From contig NZ_JACJOU010000005.1 of NCBI RefSeq assembly GCF_014695725.1, positions 20,314 through 84,313 of the forward strand: a DNA stretch of 64,000 bases. The letters are read 5' to 3'. The position numbers and the translations under genes were made by a program. This DNA comes from Microcoleus sp. FACHB-672. Its GTDB lineage: Bacteria > Cyanobacteriota > Cyanobacteriia > Cyanobacteriales > Oscillatoriaceae. Below the pieces are notes generated by a model that did no database searches, was not told where the DNA came from, and saw only the letters and a program-made list of their open reading frames with translations. Below are positions 45,238 through 53,769 of the stretch, one piece after another (position 1 is the first letter of the stretch; each line of letters begins with the position of its first letter).

Positions 45238-46060
45238 TTTTTACCTTCTATCAGAAGCCGTGTAGTTTGAGATTCTAAATTTTGACTGTAATAACACTTA
45301 AATGAGTTCAATCAGTTAAGTAATTTCTCTGATGCACATTTTCACAGTCTTTGTAGCTAAAGCAGTTGAGTGTGAGCACTTGCACCCTTAAACTTTACGG
45401 CCTCACCACTCCCCAAAACCTGATTAATTCTAGCCTTGAATTATTTGCGCTGGCTGTGAATTTCTGCAATTTTCTCTTTAACAGAGCTATCCTCCCCATT
45501 GTGCACCTTAGACTTGTCGGCTAAAAATTTAAGGGTAAGACCATGAGCCATTCCTCTGTATTAGCGCAGGTTTAGACTCACTAACATTGCTTTATTAAGA
45601 ATAGTTTATCAGCTAATGATTGTCATTGTAAAGTATGCACCTTCTGAGCGTTTCAAGCTTTCAGACAATTTCAATACAGGAATTGCCTGAGATCACCTCA
45701 AACATACAGGCAGCTATAAAAGCAGATGCGTTGAACTTTTATACTTTCTAAGAAAGTTTTTAAATGGCATCTGAATTACATACTTATTTTATGAAAGTGC
45801 ATCTATCTAGGGGATGAGTTTATTGTAAAGAGATTAGGGTTATTGAATACAAATAGCGCTCAGAGGTCTCTGCATCGGTGGTGCCTGCGCCCGGATGTGC
45901 GTAGATTATTCAGTCCTGCTACAAGTCTACTGGTAATGGTGGGATGGCAAAGTTGTCTGGATAACCCTAAAGGAAATTACTGTAGAGGAGAAAAGACCAT
46001 AATTGCTGTGAGGCGATCACTCTTAGCGCTAAGAGTGATCGCTCACCTCAAAACAGTCTT
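45238..46060. other. 820-bp intergenic region
   Basis: No supportable gene; a short TTG-started frame near 45843-46064 lacks coding features. It contains the 30-bp palindrome at 46013 and a weak Fur-box-like aatgattgtcatt near 45616, 380 bp from any start. Confidence 0.5.
46013..46042. terminator. 30-bp perfect palindrome, bidirectional terminator or binding site
   Basis: gcgatcactcttagc followed by its exact reverse complement gctaagagtgatcgc; with one bulged G the pairing extends further to gtgag/ctcac. It lies 18 bases beyond the GH31 stop codon. No T-run follows, so a protein-binding or repeat-element role is also possible. Confidence 0.75.
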
Positions 46061-48397
46061 CTAAAACCTCAGCGTTCGAGCTGTTCCATCATCGGAAAAA
46101 CGCTGCTCTCCCACGCTGGCAACTTGCACAATCACCTCACGGGAGGGTGGATTCCAGTTCCCCTCACGCGCGGCAATTTCAACAATGGTTTGTTGCCCTT
46201 CTGAACGCACACGGTAAGTTGTCGTTGCCCAAGCGCCGGCTGTGAATTCAAAGGTATTTCCGTCATCTTCATAGAGCGTAAATTCCCCATTTCCCGGCCA
46301 AATTCGCAAGGTTAATTCATCTAGGGGACGCTCATCAACGTGTTGCATCACCGGCATCATGGGAATAACCGCGCCTTCGCGTACATAAAGCGGCATCCGT
46401 TCCAGGGGTGCGTGTGCCAAAATGTGAGTCGATCCTTCGTAACGCTCACCACTCCACCAGTCATACCACACGCCTTCCGGCAAATAAACTGCACGGTGTT
46501 CAACGCCTGGACGATAGATGGGGGCTGCCATTAGGGAAGGGCCAAGCAATACTTGATCGTAAAGCTTATAAGTGGAGGGATCGTTCGGAAAATGATAAAG
46601 CAAGGGTCGCAAAATTGGTGCGCCAGTCGTTGCCGCCTCGGAAAATAGCGTGTAAATGTAAGGCAGCAGCCGGTAACGCAACTCGATGTATTCGCGGCAA
46701 ATTTTCTCGACGCGATCACCGAACACCCACGGCTCATGTCGTGCCGTACTCATTGCAGAATGACCGCGCATCAAGGGGTAGAGCATTCCCACTTGCATCC
46801 AGCGTGCGAATAACTCTGCCGTGGCATTACCGGCAAACCCGCCAATATCACATCCGACAAATGCCACACCTGAAAGCCCCATATTGCACAGCATGGGTAA
46901 CGACATTTCTAGGTGTTCCCACAGCGATTGATTGTCTCCCATCCAAACGGATGACCAACGCTGAATGCCGGCATACCCGGATCGCGTAAGGACGAATGAT
47001 CTCTGCGTGGAACGGTGCCGGTTTAAGCCTTCCCGACACGCCTGCGACATCATTAATCCGTATAAATTATGCACTTCTGCATGAGTGGCGCGTTCCTCAT
47101 CTGGGCCTTGGGGTGCATCCTGGGGAAACCAAATTTTATTACCCGGATCTCCAAATGGTCGGTCGTCAAGTGCCGGCTCATTCATATCGTTCCAAATGCC
47201 GGCGATTCCGATATCCGTTAGGGTTTTGTGCCAGTCTCCCCACCATTTACGAACATCAGGACGGGCAAAATCGGGAAAAACGGCCTTATCTGGCCAAACG
47301 TAGCCGTGGAACAACTGACCATCAGCTTTTCGCACAAAACAGTCGTTTTCGACTCCCTCGTCAAAAACTGGGTAATCTCCTTCTGGTTCATACTTGACAC
47401 CGGGATCGATAATGGTCACGGTTTTGATGCCGTTTTTCGCCAAATCGCTAACTAATTGCTTGGGATCGGGGAAGCGTTTGGGACTCCAGGTAAAGACGCG
47501 GTAGCCGCGCATATAGTCAATATCGAGATGAATGACATCACAGGGAATATGCCGGTTGCGGAATTCCTCAGCGAGTTCGCGCACCACTTCCTCAGATTCA
47601 TAACTCCACCGACATTGGTGATAACCCAGCGACCACTTCGGCGGCAGCGGCATCTTGCCCGTTAGCTCACCGTAAGTCTGCAAAATTTGAGCCGGCTCTG
47701 GGCCGTAGATAATGTAATAATCCAGCTCCTCAGCACGGGTTTCCATCCGCCAAACACCCGGCTGTTCCGCACCAAGATCAAACTGACTCCAATGGGTGGT
47801 GTTGAAGAAGATACCGTAAGCGAGATGAGGACGTAGGGCGATAAAAAAAGGAATCGCCTGGTACATTTCATCGCTGAGAACGCCATAATCGAGGGCGTCA
47901 GTTGTCCAGTTGGTTTTCACCTCGCTGAGTTTGTCCAGCAGGTGGGTGCGCTCGCCAAAACCATAGAAGTGCTCATCGGCTTCGATTTGCTTCCAGCCGG
48001 CAATCGTTCCGCTACGCCAGCCGGTGCCTAGGCCGGTGTCTTGGGCAAAAGGGTTTCCGGCTTTATCCATACACGTAATTCTGCATTTGTCAAGTTGCAC
48101 CGATACGCGCATCTGCTCTGTCTCGATTTCCACAGCCTCAGCGGTTTCCCGCATTTGGTAGGCCACAGCCGGCCATTCCGCATCATCTCGCGCAACTGCC
48201 CAAGATCGGCGTGGTTTAAAGCTGCCGGTGGGTGTCATTCGCACCCGAATTAAATTCGCTGCCAGCACGCTGATTTTGAAATGAGGGCCGGCACAATCAA
48301 AGTAAACATTGCGATCGTCCTGTCGCACAGATTGAACGGCTTCTAAAGTTGACCACGGCTGCTCAGCTACTTGAAGTTTTCCGAAATACTGTGGCAT
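46061..48397 (-). CDS. Glycoside hydrolase family 31 alpha-glucosidase
   Basis: 778 residues, cytosolic. An N-terminal GH31 beta-sandwich is followed by the barrel: EHFYGFGERTHLLDK, PKWSLGYHQCRWSYES, VIHLDIDYMRGYRVFTW, then the nucleophile motif GIWNDMNEPALDD (Asp near residue 403). RSGYAGIQRWSSVWMGDNQS and GVAFVGCDIGGFAG follow, with the acid/base and subsite residues. The C-terminus is the usual beta domain (YLPEGVWYDWWSGERYEG). It should release glucose from the non-reducing end of maltose or oligosaccharides. Same strand as the GH57 gene at 40546, with two unrelated genes between. Confidence 0.94.
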   Translation of the reverse strand: MPQYFGKLQVAEQPWSTLEAVQSVRQDDRNVYFDCAGPHFKISVLAANLIRVRMTPTGSFKPRRSWAVARDDAEWPAVAYQMRETAEAVEIETEQMRVSVQLDKCRITCMDKAGNPFAQDTGLGTGWRSGTIAGWKQIEADEHFYGFGERTHLLDKLSEVKTNWTTDALDYGVLSDEMYQAIPFFIALRPHLAYGIFFNTTHWSQFDLGAEQPGVWRMETRAEELDYYIIYGPEPAQILQTYGELTGKMPLPPKWSLGYHQCRWSYESEEVVRELAEEFRNRHIPCDVIHLDIDYMRGYRVFTWSPKRFPDPKQLVSDLAKNGIKTVTIIDPGVKYEPEGDYPVFDEGVENDCFVRKADGQLFHGYVWPDKAVFPDFARPDVRKWWGDWHKTLTDIGIAGIWNDMNEPALDDRPFGDPGNKIWFPQDAPQGPDEERATHAEVHNLYGLMMSQACREGLNRHRSTQRSFVLTRSGYAGIQRWSSVWMGDNQSLWEHLEMSLPMLCNMGLSGVAFVGCDIGGFAGNATAELFARWMQVGMLYPLMRGHSAMSTARHEPWVFGDRVEKICREYIELRYRLLPYIYTLFSEAATTGAPILRPLLYHFPNDPSTYKLYDQVLLGPSLMAAPIYRPGVEHRAVYLPEGVWYDWWSGERYEGSTHILAHAPLERMPLYVREGAVIPMMPVMQHVDERPLDELTLRIWPGNGEFTLYEDDGNTFEFTAGAWATTTYRVRSEGQQTIVEIAAREGNWNPPSREVIVQVASVGEQRFSDDGTARTLRF

Positions 48398-48619
48398 AAA
48401 GTCTCCTAGAAAACAATCAGAAAGACCTTTCTATTTTGCTACTTAATGATTGCTTTTTTGCAATAGTTTTCAATTAACAATTTCTCATTCTTTAGGAATT
48501 ATTATTAATTCCTCTTCAGGTAGATCGTCAAATAGTCTTTGTTCCTCCGGCAGGCAGATAAAATTCTTAGTCAAAATCGCCTAAATTAATTGAAGCAAAG
48601 GAAAACCGGAGACACCAAC

Positions 48620-49363
48620 GTGACCAAGGAACAAGCTGGACTGCACGAGCAAGCGCTAAATAAAGCAGCAGAAATTGGGATAAGCAGCCAACTCGATCAA
48701 GTTGATAATGTAGAGGTCGATATCAAAGCAGATCCCTTCAAGCTGATGACAGGAGAAGTAGATGCTGTTCAGATCAAAGGTGAAGGGATGGTCATGCAAC
48801 AAGACCTGCGAATGGAAAAAATAGAAATGCAGATGGGTCGCGTTGGGATCAATCCTATGCAAGCTGCTATGGGTCAAATTGAACTAACCAAGCCGGCAGA
48901 TGGCAGTGCGGAGGTTGTTCTTACAGAAGCAGATATTAACCGGGCTTTTAACTCCGACTATATCAGCGGTATGCTGAAAAATATGGAAGTTAATATTGAT
49001 GGTAAGCCTACAACAATTGACACCCAAGAGATAAAATTTAGCCTTCCGAGTGATAACAAAGTAGGTTTAAATGCAACGGTGCTGTTACGCGACAGCAATG
49101 AAACTCAGCAGATTGCTTTTACAGCAGTCCCTCGCGTCCGCCCCAACGGTCAAGGAGTGGTGCTTGAGGATGTTGAGTATGCTGAAAACAAGGAACTTTC
49201 GCCAGAACTGACGAATGCTTTATTAGAAAAATCGGCAGAAATTCTCGATTTCAGTAACTTTGATCTCGAAGGAATGTCTCTGAAAATTAACCGTCTCGAT
49301 GTCAAAGGCGGCAAGCTAACCATGCAAGCAGCAGCCCGTGTCGAGAAAATTCCTTCAGCCTAA
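48620..49363 (+). CDS. DUF2993 (LmeA-like) phospholipid-binding protein
   Basis: 247 residues from the GTG at 48620, favoured because GGAG lies 8 bases before it; a TTG at 48590 has no such site. The DUF2993 pattern is visible: VDNVEVDIKADPFKLMTGEVDAVQIKGEG, IEMQMGRVGINP, LTEADINRAFNSDYI, FSNFDLEGMSLKINRLDVKGGKL. The fold is a TULIP-like lipid-binding barrel; LmeA in actinobacteria handles mannosylated phospholipids. There is no signal peptide here, so a cytoplasmic-face membrane role is likely. It converges with the aldo/keto reductase over a shared terminator. Confidence 0.83.
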   Translation: MTKEQAGLHEQALNKAAEIGISSQLDQVDNVEVDIKADPFKLMTGEVDAVQIKGEGMVMQQDLRMEKIEMQMGRVGINPMQAAMGQIELTKPADGSAEVVLTEADINRAFNSDYISGMLKNMEVNIDGKPTTIDTQEIKFSLPSDNKVGLNATVLLRDSNETQQIAFTAVPRVRPNGQGVVLEDVEYAENKELSPELTNALLEKSAEILDFSNFDLEGMSLKINRLDVKGGKLTMQAAARVEKIPSA

Positions 49364-49388
49364 CGGTATCGAGATAATAGGAATTGAG

Positions 49389-49418
49389 GTAGGGGCACGC
49401 TGGGAATTGTGCCCCTAC
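49389..49418. terminator. Bidirectional terminator between convergent genes
   Basis: gtaggggcac and gtgcccctac form a perfect 10-bp stem around a 10-nt loop, between the stops at 49363 (plus) and 49436 (minus). Confidence 0.85.
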
Positions 49419-49435
49419 ATACATATTTTGATTAC

Positions 49436-50305
49436 TCACGCCGTCGCCTTATCGATGTGCCACACTTCATCCGTACTGAGATTCAGATCGCCGGCACGCA
49501 CAGAATCTTCAATACTGGAAATTTTGCTAGCGCCGGGAATAGGGACGACACAGGGCGATTTTGCCCTTAGCCATGCGAGAACAATGCAGTAAACTGAAAC
49601 GCTTTTTTCTGCGGCAAGCTGTGCAATTTCTTTAATCTCTTCAACACGAGTAAAGCGCCGGCTGCCACCCAGCGGACTCCAGGGCAAAAAGGTTAAATTT
49701 TCACGTTCGCAATACTCTAGTACACCGTCAATTTCAGGTTGCCGGTTCCAAGGGTTGTACTGATTTTGTACCGAGACAATTTCAACCAAATCACGAGCGC
49801 GCTTAATTTGCTCGACTGAAAAGTTAGAGACACCGACGTAGCGAATTTTGCCGGCTTCTACCGCTTCTTTAGCCGGCGCGAGGGCTTCCTCAATTGTGTA
49901 GTCTGGATCAGGCGCATGATACTGCCAAACATCAATAGGTTTTTCCCCACCCAGCGCTTCAAAACTGATGCGAATTGTCTCCCGCAAATGGTCAGGATTG
50001 CCGTTGCGCGCCCAATTGCCACCGTGACGCATCAAACCGCCTTTCGTGGCAACAATCACCTTGCTCGTATCACCGGCATATTGCTGCAGCGCCTTAGCAA
50101 TGAGTTGTTCGTTGTGATGTTTATCAGATTCGTCTTTACAGTAAGAGTCAGCGGTATCAATCAGCGTAACACCGAGGTCGAGCGCTTTATGGATGACTGC
50201 GATTGATTGCGACTCCGGAGGCTTGCTACTTAAAGACATAGGCATCCCACCCAAGCCAATCGCACTGATTTTGATGCCGGTGTTTCCTAGCTGTTTAGTT
50301 TCCAT
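49436..50305 (-). CDS. Aldo/keto reductase
   Basis: 289 residues, a TIM-barrel NADPH oxidoreductase. Catalytic tetrad positions are visible: LIDTADSY (Asp and Tyr), VIVATKGG (Lys) and DVWQYHAPDP (His). The cofactor site includes VQNQYNPWNR, LPWSPLGG and PIPGASK. The protein most resembles the broad YajO/PLP-reductase-like cyanobacterial group; substrate unknown. Short, lacking the long C-terminal loops of mammalian AKRs. Monocistronic by context. Confidence 0.92.
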   Translation of the reverse strand: METKQLGNTGIKISAIGLGGMPMSLSSKPPESQSIAVIHKALDLGVTLIDTADSYCKDESDKHHNEQLIAKALQQYAGDTSKVIVATKGGLMRHGGNWARNGNPDHLRETIRISFEALGGEKPIDVWQYHAPDPDYTIEEALAPAKEAVEAGKIRYVGVSNFSVEQIKRARDLVEIVSVQNQYNPWNRQPEIDGVLEYCERENLTFLPWSPLGGSRRFTRVEEIKEIAQLAAEKSVSVYCIVLAWLRAKSPCVVPIPGASKISSIEDSVRAGDLNLSTDEVWHIDKATA

Positions 50306-50430
50306 TATTCAGATATTTTTATTTCTGACTTTTCTCTTTATATCGTGACAATTCACTTCAAAACTCAATCTTTGGGTAGAGAGACTTAAGTATTTACGTT
50401 TGGTAAAAGGTAGCAAGCGTACTTTTCTCA

Positions 50431-50736
50431 ATGGGTGAAAACGTTATGGATGCTACACATTTTCAGACTGCCGGCAGACAAATAGCCATCAGCTCAATTG
50501 ATGCCTACAAAACCTATATTTCTCCTCGCAAAGGCTTTTCCTGCGCCCATCGAATGCTACACCAGGGCGATTCGTGCTCAGATTATGTCAAACGGATGTT
50601 TAGCACAGAAAATTTGATGCCGGCACTACAAATGTCCCGGCAGCGGTTCCGCGATTGTGCCGGTGCCGGCCAGATCCTAAAAGCAACAAAAGCCACCGGA
50701 GGGTGTATCATCATTCCCTGTTGCTTGCCAATTTAA
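50431..50736 (+). CDS. yidD: YidD-family membrane protein insertion efficiency factor homologue
   Basis: 101 residues; the likely start is either 50431 or the ATG at 50446. The YidD pattern is AISSIDAYKTYISPRKGFSCAHRMLHQGDSCSDYVKRM followed by ALQMSRQRFRDC, with conserved cysteines. YidD assists YidC/Sec-dependent membrane insertion, attached peripherally through an amphipathic N-terminus. The usual neighbours rnpA, rpmH and yidC are absent, and the cysteine pattern and C-terminal GGCIIIPCC tail follow a cyanobacterial variant rather than the E. coli type, so the function is by homology only. Confidence 0.75.
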   Translation: MGENVMDATHFQTAGRQIAISSIDAYKTYISPRKGFSCAHRMLHQGDSCSDYVKRMFSTENLMPALQMSRQRFRDCAGAGQILKATKATGGCIIIPCCLPI

Positions 50737-50786
50737 GTAAAAAGTAATTTTTTACCTAAAACTGAACCAAAGCACAATGCAACCCC

Positions 50787-50813
50787 ACAGATAAATCATC
50801 TATTTTTATCTGT
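50787..50813. terminator. Hairpin between convergent genes
   Basis: acagataaa pairs perfectly with tttatctgt around a 9-nt AT-rich loop, between the yidD stop (50736) and the ABC permease stop (50867). Confidence 0.65.
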
Positions 50814-50866
50814 GTTTACCTGTGTACATTTGTGGTTAAAAAACTCCCCTCTTCCTTCACCCTTCA

Positions 50867-51649
50867 CTAACTCGAAGCACTGGTATAAAAGCGCAAAGCA
50901 AACCGCCAAAACCTAATAGAAACAAACAATAAAACAGTAGCCAGGATGCCGGCACCTACAATCCAGCCTAACTGCACACGACCCAGCATTGCTTCTGCCG
51001 GCACTGTCGTTAAGAAAGCAACCGGCACAACAAAAGTAAAAAAGAAACGATAAGCACTCGGATAAGCCACCATTGGATAGCGACCGGCTTCTAGCAAACC
51101 TCTGAGAACTTCCGTAACGTTATAAATTTTGACAAACCAAATACTCATTGCGCCTAGGATAAACCACAGGCTATAAAGGCTGATCATGCCAAAAAAAAGT
51201 GGGATAGCACTCAAGAAATAGTTAGTAATATCCAGACTAAGTTTGCTGCCGGCATATCCCAGCAAAATGCCTCCAAAAATTAAATCGGGTAGTCCCCAAG
51301 GGGAAACAGTCCGCGCCGAAAGCCAAAACTGGCTGCTAATCGGCTTCAGGAGAACAAAGTCAAGCGTGCCTTGCTGGACATGATCAACGATGCGATTAAG
51401 GTTGGGAACGAGAAAGGTTGTCGAGAAGCCTTGGAGAACCGTAAAAACCCCAAGTACCACGAGGGCTTCTTCCCACTTCCAGCCGGCGAAAGAATAGCCG
51501 GTGCGGTAGAACAAAAACAGTGCAAAGAAACTGCCGGCAAGGTTGCCCAAACTGCTGAGAGTGGAGAGAACAAAGTTGACTCGGTACTCTAGCTCTGCTG
51601 AAATTGCAGCGCTCCAAAACAGCCTAAGTACGTGCAAGTATCGTCTCAT
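50867..51649 (-). CDS. ABC-2 type permease (DUF990 / ABC2_membrane_6 family)
   Basis: 260 residues with six hydrophobic segments, including GNLAGSFFALFLFYRTGYSF and LFFGMISLYSLWFILGAMS. The cytoplasmic stretch DHVQQGTLDFVLLKPISSQFWLSAR is the hallmark of this permease family. These permeases normally occur as a pair of half-permeases with an ATPase; neither is next to it, so the rest of the transporter must be encoded elsewhere. Substrate unknown. Confidence 0.87.
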   Translation of the reverse strand: MRRYLHVLRLFWSAAISAELEYRVNFVLSTLSSLGNLAGSFFALFLFYRTGYSFAGWKWEEALVVLGVFTVLQGFSTTFLVPNLNRIVDHVQQGTLDFVLLKPISSQFWLSARTVSPWGLPDLIFGGILLGYAGSKLSLDITNYFLSAIPLFFGMISLYSLWFILGAMSIWFVKIYNVTEVLRGLLEAGRYPMVAYPSAYRFFFTFVVPVAFLTTVPAEAMLGRVQLGWIVGAGILATVLLFVSIRFWRFALRFYTSASS

Positions 51650-51760
51650 CTTAATGTTTAATTCTCAATAAAAAAGCAAAAATTTTATCCCCACTCAAAG
51701 GCTAATTTTATTGACCCTTGAGTGGGGAAATCAGGCAAAAGAACTAAGCAATTTTGAAGT

Positions 51761-52474
51761 TTAACGACACATGATCAAACTGCTAGCAGAAACATAGCCG
51801 GCGACAGGAGAGATTACTTGTACCCAGTTGCGGCGTTCTCCACTTTTATCTGGGATAAGTCTGTAACCTTGGAGGAGTGTCAGCCGTCCGCCGGCCGGCA
51901 CCCCACCTAAATAGGCCGCTGTTTTAGAGGCATCCGCACGAATTGCTAGACCTTGCGGAGCAACACGCCCTTCTACTTGCCGGCAGAGGCTGGCGGTGCT
52001 TGGCGGGTTCGTTGGGGGATTCGCTGGCGGGTTAGTAGGAGGATTCGTGCCTACCGGCCCGGAACAGCCCACGAGATTGTTCTGGCTGTTAGGATAGCCG
52101 ATAGAGGCGTAACCCCTGACAGGAGATGTGATTTCAACCCAGAGGCGGCCATCTGGCCCTGGAATACTTCTGGCACCTTCGGCGAGGGTAACTTGGGTGT
52201 TAAAGCCTACACCGCTAACCTGACGGGCGTTAGGGTCTGGTCTTTCGCGAACCGCTAAACCTTGCCGCACATTCACGCGCCGGCAAAGACTTTGTGTAGC
52301 CTGGGCCAGTTGTAATGAACTGGGATCTTGAGACAGGATGGGGTCTGCATCCTGAGTGAGATTGGAAGGTGCTGTTTTAGAAACAGCGATGGCGGGAGCG
52401 TTCAAACTCCCGATGCCAAGCAAGAGTACGCTAAGCAGTGCCACAGGTTTGCCCCAATGAGCCACTGTTTTCAT
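51761..52474 (-). CDS. Secreted protein with two bacterial SH3 domains
   Basis: 237 residues. Signal peptide with hydrophobic core ALLSVLLLGIGSL ends near APAIA (about 30). Two SH3b domains (about 65-135 and 160-236) each begin with a CR pair and contain LAVRERPDPNARQVSGV or LAIRADASKTAAYLGGV, and end in WVEITSPVRGYAS / WVQVISPVAGYVS. A TNPPTNPPANPPTNPP linker joins them. Four paired cysteines suggest disulfides in the periplasm. SH3b domains bind peptidoglycan or peptides; no catalytic domain is attached. Confidence 0.87.
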   Translation of the reverse strand: MKTVAHWGKPVALLSVLLLGIGSLNAPAIAVSKTAPSNLTQDADPILSQDPSSLQLAQATQSLCRRVNVRQGLAVRERPDPNARQVSGVGFNTQVTLAEGARSIPGPDGRLWVEITSPVRGYASIGYPNSQNNLVGCSGPVGTNPPTNPPANPPTNPPSTASLCRQVEGRVAPQGLAIRADASKTAAYLGGVPAGGRLTLLQGYRLIPDKSGERRNWVQVISPVAGYVSASSLIMCR

Positions 52475-52907
52475 CCGGTCAACTCCTCATCTAAACACAC
52501 CGAGTGTGTGTAATTTGATGTATTTATAGCAAAAAAGGCTGTTGTTTTTATCAATTTAATGATAAGAATGCCGGCAATCTTAGCGATGAGTGCTATTCCA
52601 CCCTTTTTTTTTGAACTAGGGCCGTTCAAGTCACTGTGTTCGCATTTGTCAGAAATCGGGCAAATTTACCCTAAATCTATGGGGTGCAAATATGCCGGTA
52701 TCCAAGCCTTCAAACATCCTAAAATATTGATAATCCGAGTGTCAGTTGTGTTTGAGGAGCGATTAAACGCAATGGGATCGATCCTGAACCGTGATGACGA
52801 TTCGCTGGAGTTTTAGGGTAGGTTTTTGGTAAGTTAGTTATAGGAGGGATTGAGCGATTACTCAACTTATCAAATCTTTGCTCATGCAAAACTTAATTAT
52901 TTTATTT
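52475..52907. other. Intergenic region, possible coding remnant
   Basis: 433 bp. A plus frame of 85 codons (52559-52816) has no ribosome-binding site; its last 25 codons look faintly protein-like (VFEERLNAMGSILNRDDDS). No confident gene. Confidence 0.4.
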
Positions 52908-53636
52908 TTAAACCTTGGATTTTGCTACCAAGGAATTGGTCACAATTCTTGTTACACCCAACTCAATTAATTTTTTTAAATTATTAGGGTTGTCAACTGT
53001 CCAAGCAATGATATCAATTCCTCGATCTTTACTCGCTTGAATCAGGGACGGGTTGCTAAGCAAAACATCATAAGCGCTAATCATTACGGTGTTGCCGGCA
53101 CTTGCAGCTTTTTCCAATTGGCTTTGATAGAGTTGAGCGTCTGCAACAATGTAACCCAGCTTTACGTTACTGCACAGGCTGCGAACTTTATCCACAAATA
53201 CTTCATTAAAAGATGAAATAATGCAACGATCTGCCCAACCTTCATTAACCACGAGTTTAACAAAATCAGAAATAGCTGAGTTTGACCACTCGCAATGTTT
53301 TTTAACGTCAAGATAAATAAACTTTTTAATCGATTTAATCGCAATTAAAACTTCTTTTAATGTTGGAATTCGCTCACCGGCATACTCTTCGCTAAACCAA
53401 GAACCGGCATCCAGTGCTTTTAACTGTTCTAAAGTTTTCTCGGTAACAGTGCCGGCAGTTCCAGTTGTTCTATCTAACGTTGCGTCGTGGATAACAACTG
53501 ACACACCATCCGCACTTAACTGAATATCAAACTCTATCGAATCAGCGCCGTGTTGAATTGCAGCCGAGAAAGCTGCCAACGTATTCTCCGGGGCAATCGC
53601 AGAAAATCCCCGATGAGCGATTATTTCAATTTCCAT
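52908..53636 (-). CDS. Glycerophosphodiester phosphodiesterase
   Basis: 242 residues from the ATG at 53636, chosen because GGAGG lies 8-9 bases upstream and the domain starts immediately; a longer frame to 53741 adds 35 residues without family character. GDPD hallmarks are IIAHRGFSAIAPENT (catalytic His), SIEFDIQLSADGVSVVIHDATLDRTT (metal Glu/Asp and second His), FIYLDVKKH and IIAWTVDNPNNL. It hydrolyses glycerophosphodiesters to glycerol 3-phosphate and alcohol. No signal peptide, so it is the cytosolic UgpQ-like type. Divergent from recQ across 133 bp. Confidence 0.92.
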   Translation of the reverse strand: MEIEIIAHRGFSAIAPENTLAAFSAAIQHGADSIEFDIQLSADGVSVVIHDATLDRTTGTAGTVTEKTLEQLKALDAGSWFSEEYAGERIPTLKEVLIAIKSIKKFIYLDVKKHCEWSNSAISDFVKLVVNEGWADRCIISSFNEVFVDKVRSLCSNVKLGYIVADAQLYQSQLEKAASAGNTVMISAYDVLLSNPSLIQASKDRGIDIIAWTVDNPNNLKKLIELGVTRIVTNSLVAKSKV

Positions 53637-53769
53637 GATTTCATCCTCCAGATATACTGCCGACTGATTCTGCCGCAACGCACGATTTTCAGCGGCACTC
53701 CAATAAATGGGAAAATAATCAACAAGTGCGGATTTCTCCACTAACCGTTTCTTTTATTTTTATAACGAA

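Noticed and set aside
45611..45632. Fur-box-like aatgattgtcatt
   Set aside because: Matches the consensus only partly and lies about 380 bp from the nearest start codon, with no iron-related gene.
45843..46064. 73-codon plus-strand frame
   Set aside because: No ribosome-binding site, no family character, and it runs across the palindrome into the GH31 end.
46408..46989. 193-codon plus-strand frame
   Set aside because: Fully antisense to the GH31 gene, whose catalytic motifs are intact; it is low in coding character and a by-product of codon use on the other strand.
52559..52816. 85-codon plus-strand frame
   Set aside because: No ribosome-binding site and mixed composition; only the last part looks slightly protein-like.
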